From Marinobacter sediminum (GTDB lineage Bacteria; Pseudomonadota; Gammaproteobacteria; Pseudomonadales; Oleiphilaceae), in NCBI RefSeq assembly GCF_023657445.1, contig NZ_JAGTWY010000001.1:682001-746000 (forward strand): a stretch of DNA of 64,000 nt, read 5' to 3'. This document shows, in pieces, positions 47,599 to 55,343 of this stretch. A program made the position numbers and the translations under genes. The notes below the pieces were generated by a model. It ran no database searches. It saw only the letters and a program-made list of their open reading frames with translations, and was not told the origin of the DNA. Position 1 is the first letter of the stretch. Every line of letters begins with the position of its first letter.

Positions 47599-49680
47599 AT
47601 GGCGTTTGATGCTGATGAAGAGATCTTGCAGGACTTCCTTGTTGAAGCTGGCGAGATACTCGAAAAGCTGTCTGAGCAGTTGGTAGATCTTGAACAACAC
47701 CCGGACGACAGCGATCTGCTCAACGCCATTTTCCGTGGTTTTCATACCGTTAAGGGCGGCGCAGGTTTTTTGCAGCTTGATGCCCTCGTTAATTGCTGCC
47801 ACTCCGCCGAGAATGTGTTTGATATCCTGCGTAACCACAAGCGCAAGGTAGACTCGGAGTTGATGGACGTTGTTCTGGAAGCCCTGGACAACGTCAACGC
47901 CATGTTCGAGCAGGTCCGGAACCACGAAGACCTCACGCCCGCCCCGGACAATCTGATTGCAGCGCTTGACGCCCTTGCCAAGCCTCAAGGAAAAGCTCCT
48001 GAACCTGTTGCAGAAGAGCCTGTGAGCACTTCGGGCGATTCGGATGATGGTGGTGATATCACCGATGACGAATTTGAGCAGCTACTTGATGCTTTGCACG
48101 GTGGCAGTACCCCTGGTCAATCTGCAGCAGAGGAAACGGGTAAAGCGGGCGGTGATTCAGGTGAAGCCGGGGACGCCTCCGGTGATGATGAAATCACCGA
48201 CGATGAATTTGAAGCTTTACTCGATGATCTGCATGGCAAGGGTCAGTTTGCCGGTGCACCGGCGGCTGAGGAGACCAGGGATGATGAGGATTCAAAGCCA
48301 GAAAGCTCCGGTGGCAAGGGCGATGACCTGATCACCGACGACGAATTTGAGAAGTTGCTGGATGACCTGCACGGTCAGGGCGGGAGCCCAACTGCCTCGG
48401 ATACGAAGGCTCCGAAAGCTGCCCCCGCTGCAAGCAGTAAGCCCGAAGAGCCAAATGCGAAACCAGAACCGAAGCCTGTTGATAAACCGGCGGCGCCAGC
48501 GAGGGACACAGCCCCGGCGGCAGAGACCACCGTTCGTGTCGATACCAAGCGCCTGGACGACATCATGAACATGGTTGGTGAACTCGTTTTGGTGCGCAAC
48601 CGCTTGCAGCGTCTGGGTTCTGAGAGTGAAGACGAACACATGCACAAGGCTGTGTCCAATCTGGATGTGGTGACCACTGATCTTCAGGCTGCTGTGATGC
48701 AAACCCGTATGCAGCCGATCAAGAAAGTGTTTGGTCGCTTTCCCAGGGTAGTACGTGACCTTGCCAGGAACCTGAAAAAGGAAGTGAGCCTGGTAATGCA
48801 TGGGGAAGATACCGACCTGGACAAAAACCTGGTCGAGGCCCTGTCTGATCCGCTGGTTCACCTGGTGCGCAATTCAGTGGATCACGGGATTGAAGCCCCT
48901 GACATTCGGGAGAAGGCAGGCAAACCTCGGCAAGGCACGGTTACGCTGTCTGCCGAGCAGGAGGGCGATCATATTCTTCTCTCCATTCAGGATGACGGCG
49001 CTGGTATGGACGCTGAAGTCCTGCGCCGCAAGGCCGTCGAGAAGGGTATCTATGAACAGGATGCGGCTGATCGCCTCACGGATAACGAATGCTTTAACCT
49101 GATTTTTGCAGCAGGCTTTTCCACAAAAGAGCAGATTTCCGACGTCTCCGGTCGTGGCGTGGGCATGGATGTGGTCAAGACCAAGATTGGGCAACTCAAT
49201 GGCCAGATCAATATTGAATCGGAGTTGGGTAAGGGTTCGAGCATCATCATCAAGGTGCCCCTGACTCTGGCAATCATGCCGACACTAATGATCATGCTTG
49301 GCAACCAGTCTTTTGCGCTGCCGTTGGTAAATGTGGTTGAGATTTTCCATCTGGATCTAACAAAAACCAACACCGTTGATGGTCGCGAGTGCATCGTGGT
49401 TCGCGACAGGGTTTTTCCTCTGTTCCATATCAAGCGCTGGCTCGTGAAAGGTGCTGTCGATCAGGAGGAGCCCGAGAACGCTCACGTGGTGATTGTTGCC
49501 ATGGGTACCAAACAGGTTGGCTTCGTGGTGGATCAGCTTATTGGTCAGGAAGAGGTGGTCATCAAGCCTCTAGGCCGGGCACTCCAGGGTACGCCGGGCA
49601 TGGCTGGTGCGACCATTACCGGCGATGGCCGCATTGCCCTCATTATTGATGTCCCCAGTTTGCTGCAGAACTATAGCTGA
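47599..49680 (+). CDS. cheA: CheA, chemotaxis histidine kinase
   Basis: A 693-residue kinase. The HPt domain (about 1-110) has phospho-H49 in FRGFHTVKGGAGF. A long acidic linker (about 130-310) holds three copies of an ITDDEFExLLDxLHG motif at residues 154-168, 199-213 and 245-259 in place of a recognisable P2 domain. Dimerisation and ATPase domains follow (LVHLVRNSVDHGIE, then GRGVGMDVVKTKIG), and a C-terminal CheW-like domain ends the protein. It phosphorylates CheY and CheB under receptor control. The repeats are discussed as a finding. Confidence 0.97.
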   Translation: MAFDADEEILQDFLVEAGEILEKLSEQLVDLEQHPDDSDLLNAIFRGFHTVKGGAGFLQLDALVNCCHSAENVFDILRNHKRKVDSELMDVVLEALDNVNAMFEQVRNHEDLTPAPDNLIAALDALAKPQGKAPEPVAEEPVSTSGDSDDGGDITDDEFEQLLDALHGGSTPGQSAAEETGKAGGDSGEAGDASGDDEITDDEFEALLDDLHGKGQFAGAPAAEETRDDEDSKPESSGGKGDDLITDDEFEKLLDDLHGQGGSPTASDTKAPKAAPAASSKPEEPNAKPEPKPVDKPAAPARDTAPAAETTVRVDTKRLDDIMNMVGELVLVRNRLQRLGSESEDEHMHKAVSNLDVVTTDLQAAVMQTRMQPIKKVFGRFPRVVRDLARNLKKEVSLVMHGEDTDLDKNLVEALSDPLVHLVRNSVDHGIEAPDIREKAGKPRQGTVTLSAEQEGDHILLSIQDDGAGMDAEVLRRKAVEKGIYEQDAADRLTDNECFNLIFAAGFSTKEQISDVSGRGVGMDVVKTKIGQLNGQINIESELGKGSSIIIKVPLTLAIMPTLMIMLGNQSFALPLVNVVEIFHLDLTKTNTVDGRECIVVRDRVFPLFHIKRWLVKGAVDQEEPENAHVVIVAMGTKQVGFVVDQLIGQEEVVIKPLGRALQGTPGMAGATITGDGRIALIIDVPSLLQNYS

Positions 49681-49727
49681 GTTGGTATGGGCAATAATTG
49701 GACACCGGAATTCGGTAGGAGAAATGG

Positions 49728-50879
49728 ATGACAGTTTCTGTCCTGGTCGTTGATGATTCAGGTTTTTTTCGTAAACGGCTGACGGAAATATTGACCGGCT
49801 CTGGCCAGATCAAGGTTGTTGGCGTTGCCACCAACGGTCGCGAGGGCGTTGAACTGGCAGAGAAGTTGCGGCCGGATGTAATCACCATGGATTACGAAAT
49901 GCCGGTGATGGATGGCATCTCGGCCGTGCGGGAGATCATGAGAAAGCACCCGGTGCCGGTGCTGATGTTCTCTTCACTGACCTACGAAGGTGCCAGGGTT
50001 ACGCTGGACGCCCTTGAGGCCGGGGCCGTGGATTTCCTGCCCAAGAATTTCGAGGAAATCGCACGAGATAGCAGTCAGCTCCAGAAGATCCTGATTGATC
50101 GAGTCCTTGATGTTGCCGGTAGCCGGCCTGGTGCACGGCCCGCCCCGGCTCCCTCCCGGCCCCCGGTGCCATCGTCTCAGGAAGTTGCGCGATCCCGCTC
50201 GCGTCCCGACGCTTCTGCCGGTTCGGGGCCAGCGCCCGTCGTGAAGCCGAAAGAGCATGCGCCTGAGGCAGAACCTTCCAGGCGAGTGCCCCACCGCGGG
50301 CCTGCCAAGCGCTATAGCGTCGTCGGGATCGGAACATCCACAGGTGGCCCGGTTGCCTTGCAGCGGGTACTGACCAAGCTGCCGCAGTCTTTTCATGCGC
50401 CGCTGGTTCTAGTCCAGCACATGCCTGCCAGTTTTACTCCGGCCTTCGCCGAGCGGCTCAATAAATTATGCAAAATCGAAGTCCGCCAGGCCGAAGACGG
50501 TGATTTGCTGAAGCCAGGGTTGGCTTTGCTGGCGCCGGGAGGAAAACAGATGATGGTCGAAAATCGCGGGGGGCAGGCAAGGGTGCGCATTCTTCCCGGG
50601 GACGAACGCCTGAATTACAAGCCCTGCGTGGACGTCACGTTTGGCTCACTTGCTCGCAGTTTCCCGGGTAAGACACTGGGGCTGATCCTCACAGGCATGG
50701 GTTCTGATGGCAAGGAGGGCTGTCGAATGATGAAACAGAGTGGCTCGGATGTCTGGTCTCAGGACGAGAAATCGTCGGTGATTTACGGTATGCCTATGGC
50801 GGTGGCCAAGGCTGGATTGAGTGATGAAGTGTTGTCGCTTGAGGAAATCGGCCCGCGGCTGGTGGAAGGTGTCTGCTGA
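49728..50879 (+). CDS. cheB: CheB, chemoreceptor methylesterase/deamidase
   Basis: A 383-residue protein with an N-terminal receiver (acidic pair D9-D10, phospho-acceptor D55 in TMDYEMPVMDG), a proline/serine-rich linker (about 135-195) and a methylesterase domain with the nucleophile serine in GIGTSTGGPVAL and LVLVQHMPASFTPAFAERL. It removes methyl groups from chemoreceptors to reset sensitivity. It overlaps motC by one base. No cheR is present in the window. Confidence 0.96.
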   Translation: MTVSVLVVDDSGFFRKRLTEILTGSGQIKVVGVATNGREGVELAEKLRPDVITMDYEMPVMDGISAVREIMRKHPVPVLMFSSLTYEGARVTLDALEAGAVDFLPKNFEEIARDSSQLQKILIDRVLDVAGSRPGARPAPAPSRPPVPSSQEVARSRSRPDASAGSGPAPVVKPKEHAPEAEPSRRVPHRGPAKRYSVVGIGTSTGGPVALQRVLTKLPQSFHAPLVLVQHMPASFTPAFAERLNKLCKIEVRQAEDGDLLKPGLALLAPGGKQMMVENRGGQARVRILPGDERLNYKPCVDVTFGSLARSFPGKTLGLILTGMGSDGKEGCRMMKQSGSDVWSQDEKSSVIYGMPMAVAKAGLSDEVLSLEEIGPRLVEGVC

Positions 50880-51619
50880 TGGATATTCTGAGTCTGCTCG
50901 GGATCATACTGGCATTTGCTGCCATTCTCGGCGGCAACCTGCTTGAAGGCGGAGCGCTGAGTTCCCTGTTCAACGGCCCGGCGGCGCTCATCGTGATTGG
51001 CGGAACCTTCGCGGCGACTCTTCTGCAGACCTCCTGGCCCATGCTGAAGCGTGCATTTACACAGGTGCGCTGGGTATTCGTTCCTCCGTTCGTCAGCATG
51101 GAAGATGGCATTGGTAAGGTGATTGACTGGAGTGTAAAAGCACGGAAACAGGGGCTGCTTGGCCTTGAAGGGCTGGCTGAACGGGAGCCGGAACTGTTTG
51201 CTCGCAAGGGGTTACAGCTGCTGGTAGATGGGGCAGAGACGGAAACCATCCGCAGTATTATGGAAGTTGATCTTGAATCCCGGGAGCAGCGCGATCTTGA
51301 ATCGGCCAAGGTTTTTGAAGCGATGGGCGGCTATTCGCCGACCATCGGTATTATCGGCGCAGTAATGGGGCTGATCCAGGTTATGACCAATCTGGAAGAT
51401 CCTCAGTCGCTGGGGGGCGGTATAGCCACCGCCTTCGTGGCAACTATATATGGCGTAGCGCTGGCCAACCTGCTGTTTTTCCCGGTAGCAAACAAGATGC
51501 GGGGTATTGTCCGGGAGCGCACCCGGTATGAAGATATGATGATTGACGGCATCATTGCCATCGCCGAGGGTGAAAATCCGAAATCCATTGAGTTGCGGCT
51601 GCGGGGTTTCCTGCAGTAA
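50879..51619 (+). CDS. motC: MotC, flagellar stator subunit (MotA family)
   Basis: A 246-residue membrane protein with four helices, MotA-family residues around FNGPAALIVIGGTFAATL and the conserved PxxxxxGxxxAVMGL segment (YSPTIGIIGAVMGLIQVM). The cytoplasmic loop carries charged residues for FliG contact. It forms a proton-driven stator with MotD; such second stators help motility in viscous surroundings in Pseudomonas. It starts inside the cheB stop (TGATG). Confidence 0.94.
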   Translation: MDILSLLGIILAFAAILGGNLLEGGALSSLFNGPAALIVIGGTFAATLLQTSWPMLKRAFTQVRWVFVPPFVSMEDGIGKVIDWSVKARKQGLLGLEGLAEREPELFARKGLQLLVDGAETETIRSIMEVDLESREQRDLESAKVFEAMGGYSPTIGIIGAVMGLIQVMTNLEDPQSLGGGIATAFVATIYGVALANLLFFPVANKMRGIVRERTRYEDMMIDGIIAIAEGENPKSIELRLRGFLQ

Positions 51620-51637
51620 GCATGCGCAGGCCATTTT

Positions 51638-52420
51638 ATGCGGCGTCGTAGGCAGCCCCGAGAGGAGCTTAACAACAAAGAGCGTTGGTTGATTTCCTAT
51701 GCGGACTTCATCACGCTGCTGTTCGCCTTTTTCGTGGTCATGTATTCGGTTTCGTCCGTGAATGAGGGCAAGTACAAGGTTCTGTCGGAAACGCTCACCG
51801 GAGTATTCAATGCTCCGCAAAGGTCGTTTCAGCCCATTGAAGTCGGTGACCAGCCCCAGCGCCTGGTCAACGCCCCTTCTGATGATGTGATTCCACCGCC
51901 AGTCACAGAGGCTCCCCGAAACCCTGAGATGGATGCTCAGGCCAGGACTGAGGCGTTGAGGGCTATGGCGGACCAGTTGGCCATGGAGTTTGACGAACTG
52001 ATCAATCAGGGTGTGATTACACTTGAAACCAGTGAGCGCTGGCTGGAACTCAACCTGCCCAACAGCATGCTGTTCAATAGCGGCGACGCCGAGCCTCATT
52101 ATGACGCCTTCGCCGTGATCGGAAAAATCGCCGGGGTTTTACAGGGCCAGGACAATGCCGTGAAAATCGAAGGTTTTACCGACAATCAGCCGATTAATAC
52201 CCAGCGCTTTCCGTCCAACTGGGAGTTATCCAGCGCCCGCGCGGCTGCTGTTGTTCGAATGTTAACGATGGAAGGTATTGAGCCTGAACGACTCGCAGCG
52301 GTGGGTTATGGCCAGTATCAGCCGGTCGCCCGCAATGATACTGAAGAGGGTCGTCGTCGCAATCGCAGAGTTGTTCTGCTTGTATCACGGGATGCCAGCA
52401 TACGTGGTGCAATGCGTTAA
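51638..52420 (+). CDS. motD: MotD, flagellar stator subunit (MotB family)
   Basis: A 260-residue protein with one N-terminal membrane helix carrying the proton-binding aspartate (WLISYADFITLLFAFFVVMYS, split at residues 18-38) and a C-terminal OmpA-like peptidoglycan-binding domain (EGFTDNQPINTQRFPSNWEL). It anchors the MotC/D stator to the cell wall. It starts 18 bases after motC. No terminator was seen in the 204-base gap to parC. Confidence 0.95.
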   Translation: MRRRRQPREELNNKERWLISYADFITLLFAFFVVMYSVSSVNEGKYKVLSETLTGVFNAPQRSFQPIEVGDQPQRLVNAPSDDVIPPPVTEAPRNPEMDAQARTEALRAMADQLAMEFDELINQGVITLETSERWLELNLPNSMLFNSGDAEPHYDAFAVIGKIAGVLQGQDNAVKIEGFTDNQPINTQRFPSNWELSSARAAAVVRMLTMEGIEPERLAAVGYGQYQPVARNDTEEGRRRNRRVVLLVSRDASIRGAMR

Positions 52421-52540
52421 TCGACTTCGACGCGGCACATGCGTATGTCCGCTTTGGCATGGTTCCTGTATTACTCCCTGGTAATGGATGTGTTGGGCAA
52501 TTGGTTGCCGTTCCCTGCTGAAATTTAGAACTTGCACTGT

Positions 52541-52567
52541 TCAAGTTGGGACAGGTATGGCCGATAT
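52541..52567 (+). promoter_or_regulatory. FliA (sigma28) promoter upstream of parC
   Basis: TCAAGTTG, an 11-base spacer, and GCCGATAT match the sigma28 pattern (TAAAGTTT-N11-GCCGATAA in E. coli; TCAAG with GCCGATA in Pseudomonas) almost perfectly. It lies 57 bases before the GTG start of parC. Confidence 0.88.
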
Positions 52568-52624
52568 ACTCGGGTGCAGCCGTCTTTTATTTGCGGCGAT
52601 GACGTATTCTCTGGAGAAACAAGC

Positions 52625-53422
52625 GTGCGAATCTGGGCAGTAGCCAATCAGAAGGGTGGTGTGGGAAAGACGACATCCGTAGTCGCGTTGGGCGGTCTGC
52701 TGGCTGAGCGTGGTGAGCGCGTCCTCGTCGTGGACCTTGATCCGCATGGCTCACTGACCAGCTGGTTCGGGTACGATCCGGACAGTATTGCGCACAGCGT
52801 GTTTGATCTTTTTCAACATCAGGGCAAGGTGCCTGAGGGTTTGCCCGCCCAGCTGATCACGGAAACCAGCTGTAAGGGACTGTCCCTGTTACCTGCGAGC
52901 ACTGCTCTGGCGACACTGGAACGGCGCATGGTCGGCGTGGAGGGAATGGGATTGATCATTTCCCGAAGCCTCGCCCAGTTGTGGGATGATTTTGACTATG
53001 TGATTCTGGACAATACGCCGTCACTGGGTGTGTTGATGGTGAATGCACTGGCCGCAGCCCAGCACCTGATTATTCCCGTACAGACGGAGTTCCTGGCTAT
53101 CAAGGGGCTCGAGCGTATGCTGCATACCTTGCAAATGATCATGCGGTCCCAGAAAAACGAACTCCCATACACGATTGTGCCGACTCTTTATGACCGCCGA
53201 ACCCAGGCTTCGGTGAAGAGTCTTAATCTCATGCGCAAGACCTATACGGATAGCCTTTGGCGCTTTGCCGTTCCTGTTGATACCAAGTTCCGTGATGCCA
53301 GTCAGGCAGGGGTCACTCCCTCGGAACTGGACGCAGAGACCCATGGTGTTCGTGCCTACAGCCATTTGCTGGGCGACCTTCTGGTTCGCACAGGGTCCGT
53401 GAAGGAGCGTCAGCATGGCTGA
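52625..53422 (+). CDS. parC: ParC, ParA-like ATPase that positions chemotaxis arrays
   Basis: A 265-residue ParA-family ATPase with deviant Walker A NQKGGVGKTTSVVALGG, Walker A' VVDLDPHGSLTSWFG and Walker B YVILDNTPSLG. The position before a ProlineAla-rich CheW-like gene and cheW matches the parC-parP-cheW order of polarly flagellated Vibrio and Pseudomonas, where ParC directs chemotaxis clusters to the pole. GTG at 52625 is chosen because the family core begins there (RIWAVANQKGG) with TGGAGA upstream; the frame is open further upstream but lacks support. Confidence 0.92.
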   Translation: MRIWAVANQKGGVGKTTSVVALGGLLAERGERVLVVDLDPHGSLTSWFGYDPDSIAHSVFDLFQHQGKVPEGLPAQLITETSCKGLSLLPASTALATLERRMVGVEGMGLIISRSLAQLWDDFDYVILDNTPSLGVLMVNALAAAQHLIIPVQTEFLAIKGLERMLHTLQMIMRSQKNELPYTIVPTLYDRRTQASVKSLNLMRKTYTDSLWRFAVPVDTKFRDASQAGVTPSELDAETHGVRAYSHLLGDLLVRTGSVKERQHG

Positions 53423-54236
53423 CGAAAAATTGACAAGGCTGGCGGATCCCGAACGTGCCATTGCCAATTATCTGGATGAATTGCTGCACACCGCGACGGA
53501 TAGCGCCCTGAGGGAGCCAACAATCCCCGAAGCATCTGCTCCGGCCCAAGAGACGCGAACAAAGGCTGCAGCGACAACCCGGGTACAGGAACGAAAGGTT
53601 GTCGAAAAAACGGCACCGGATTCGGCGGCGCGTGAATCATCCCCAGCGCCAGCGATCGAGTCTCCGCCCCAGCCTGTCATCGAAACACAAAAGCCCCGGG
53701 CAGTGGATCTGCCGGTTGAGTCCGGGAATAAGCCTCTCACCAAGCCTGAGCCTGATGCACCGCCATCCCGGCCTGAATGGTCGGAGAAGCCTTTTGAGTG
53801 CCTGATTTTCACCGTAGCGGGGCTACAGCTTGCGGTACCTCTTATTTTGCTGGGCGCTATACATCGAATTGAACAAGAGGTCCGACCGATCCCCGGCAGC
53901 CCCCGGTGGTACATGGGCATCCGGCCTGACCGTGACCAGAATCTGCGTGTCGTGGACACGGCAGAATGGATTATGGCTGGACGAGTGCCAGAAAACGCAC
54001 GGGATAACTACAAGTTTGTTATCCGGCTGGATGACAGTGACTGGGGGCTTGCATGTGATGATGTGGCCCAGTCCTTCACGCTCAAACCGGATGACGTACG
54101 CTGGCGAACCGTTCGCAGCAAACGCCCCTGGCTGGCCGGCACGGTCATTGACCAGATGTGTGCGCTCATCGATGTGCGCACGATGGCTGATCTGCTGGTG
54201 CGGGCTGAGCGGGAGCATCACCTCGATCTGAGTTGA
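53415..54236 (+). CDS. parP: ParP, CheW-domain coupling protein for polar array localisation
   Basis: A 273-residue protein. The first 130 residues are proline-, alanine- and glutamate-rich and probably disordered; the C-terminal CheW-like domain runs from FECLIFTVAGLQLAVPL to CALIDVRTMADLLVR. In Vibrio and Pseudomonas ParP ties ParC to CheA and protects arrays from dissociation. It overlaps parC by 8 bases. The cheW gene follows after 134 bases with its own promoter candidate. Confidence 0.9.
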   Translation: MADEKLTRLADPERAIANYLDELLHTATDSALREPTIPEASAPAQETRTKAAATTRVQERKVVEKTAPDSAARESSPAPAIESPPQPVIETQKPRAVDLPVESGNKPLTKPEPDAPPSRPEWSEKPFECLIFTVAGLQLAVPLILLGAIHRIEQEVRPIPGSPRWYMGIRPDRDQNLRVVDTAEWIMAGRVPENARDNYKFVIRLDDSDWGLACDDVAQSFTLKPDDVRWRTVRSKRPWLAGTVIDQMCALIDVRTMADLLVRAEREHHLDLS

Positions 54237-54272
54237 TGATAGCGTTAGTTACTGATTGAAACCATGCCATGC

Positions 54273-54287
54273 TGGCACGGTTTATGC
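54273..54287 (+). promoter_or_regulatory. sigma54-type promoter upstream of cheW
   Basis: TGGCACG-GTTT-ATGC has GG at 54274-54275 and GC at 54286-54287 with exact spacing. It sits 37 bases after the parP stop and 84 bases before cheW. The leader after it contains a GGTTGCCC/GGGCAGCC hairpin (54333-54351) just ahead of the ribosome site AGAGGAG. Confidence 0.7.
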
Positions 54288-54370
54288 CCTTAACTATAGT
54301 ATTGGGCGCTGATGATGAATTTTTGACGATCAGGTTGCCCGCCGGGCAGCCACAGAGGAGACACAACGCT

Positions 54371-54859
54371 ATGGCATCCGCGAGCGGACAACAAAGTCAG
54401 GCCCATGACGATCAGGTGCTGCAGTACGTAACCTTTCGTCTGGATGACGAAACCTACGGTCTGAATGTCATGCAGATTCAAGAGGTGCTGAGATATACGG
54501 AAATAGCCCCGGTGCCGGGTGCGCCGGACTATGTGCTCGGCATTATCAACCTGCGGGGCAATGTGGTTACGGTGATTGATACCCGGTGCCGTTTCGGATT
54601 GGCTGAGGCAGAGGTAACTGATTCGACCCGGATCGTGGTGATGGAATCCGCCAATCAGGTTATGGGCATTCTGGTAGATTCCGTTGCTGAAGTGGTTTAC
54701 CTGAAGTCCAGTGAGATTGAAACCGCGCCGAATGTGGGTAACGAGGAAAGCGCAAAGTTTATCCAGGGCGTGTGCAATAAAGATGGCGAGCTGATCATAC
54801 TGGTCGAGTTCGACAAGATGCTTTCAGAGAATGAATGGGCTGAAATCTCAGCACTGTAA
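54371..54859 (+). CDS. cheW: CheW, chemotaxis coupling protein
   Basis: A 162-residue protein consisting of a CheW domain with a short serine/glutamine lead. Hallmarks are YVTFRLDDETYGLNVMQIQE and PGAPDYVLGIINLRGNVVTV, each seen near residues 18 and 50. It links CheA to chemoreceptors. ATG at 54371 has AGAGGAGACA upstream; earlier in-frame starts would run across the candidate promoter. Confidence 0.96.
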   Translation: MASASGQQSQAHDDQVLQYVTFRLDDETYGLNVMQIQEVLRYTEIAPVPGAPDYVLGIINLRGNVVTVIDTRCRFGLAEAEVTDSTRIVVMESANQVMGILVDSVAEVVYLKSSEIETAPNVGNEESAKFIQGVCNKDGELIILVEFDKMLSENEWAEISAL

Positions 54860-54924
54860 GGGCCTGGTCAGGTCGCAGTGGCTCAGATGGACGCCTGTCG
54901 ATATTATAACGGGAGACGTCCGTC

Positions 54925-55317
54925 ATGCTTTCAGAAATTTCTTCCTGGCTTCCCTGGGTGCTGACTATTTCGGCACTGTCTCTGGTTTTTGTACAGGGGA
55001 TGATTCAGTCTCGCCAGATTCGACACCTTAAAACTTCCCTGAAGGACCGTTGTGATACGTTGGGGCGAGAGTTGCACGCCACAGCAAGCGGCAGCATGGG
55101 GGTGGGCCAACGGCTCGTGGCTTGTGAGCGACAGCTCCATGAACTTCGAACCACCCTCGATGAGATGCGCCAGAACGACCCCTTGCGTATTTCTTATGAT
55201 GAGGCGTCCCGGCTGGTTGATTTGGGCGCAGATATCGACGATCTTATGAATACTTGCGGAATTTCCCGTCCCGAGGCCGAACTGGTGTCAGCATTGAGAA
55301 AGCGTCAGGCGGCCTGA
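54925..55317 (+). CDS. DUF2802 family membrane-anchored protein
   Basis: A 130-residue protein with one N-terminal membrane helix (about 5-27, SWLPWVLTISALSLVFVQG), a coiled region and a C-terminal small helical domain ISYDEASRLVDLGADIDDLM ... CGISRPEAELVSALRKRQ, the DUF2802 pattern. Genes of this family sit directly after cheW in Pseudomonas, so a role linked to the chemosensory array is possible but unproven. GGGAGA lies before the ATG. It ends 26 bases before the fusion ATPase gene. Confidence 0.8.
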   Translation: MLSEISSWLPWVLTISALSLVFVQGMIQSRQIRHLKTSLKDRCDTLGRELHATASGSMGVGQRLVACERQLHELRTTLDEMRQNDPLRISYDEASRLVDLGADIDDLMNTCGISRPEAELVSALRKRQAA

Positions 55318-55343
55318 CTCCATGTTGTTATGGACGCTAGCGA

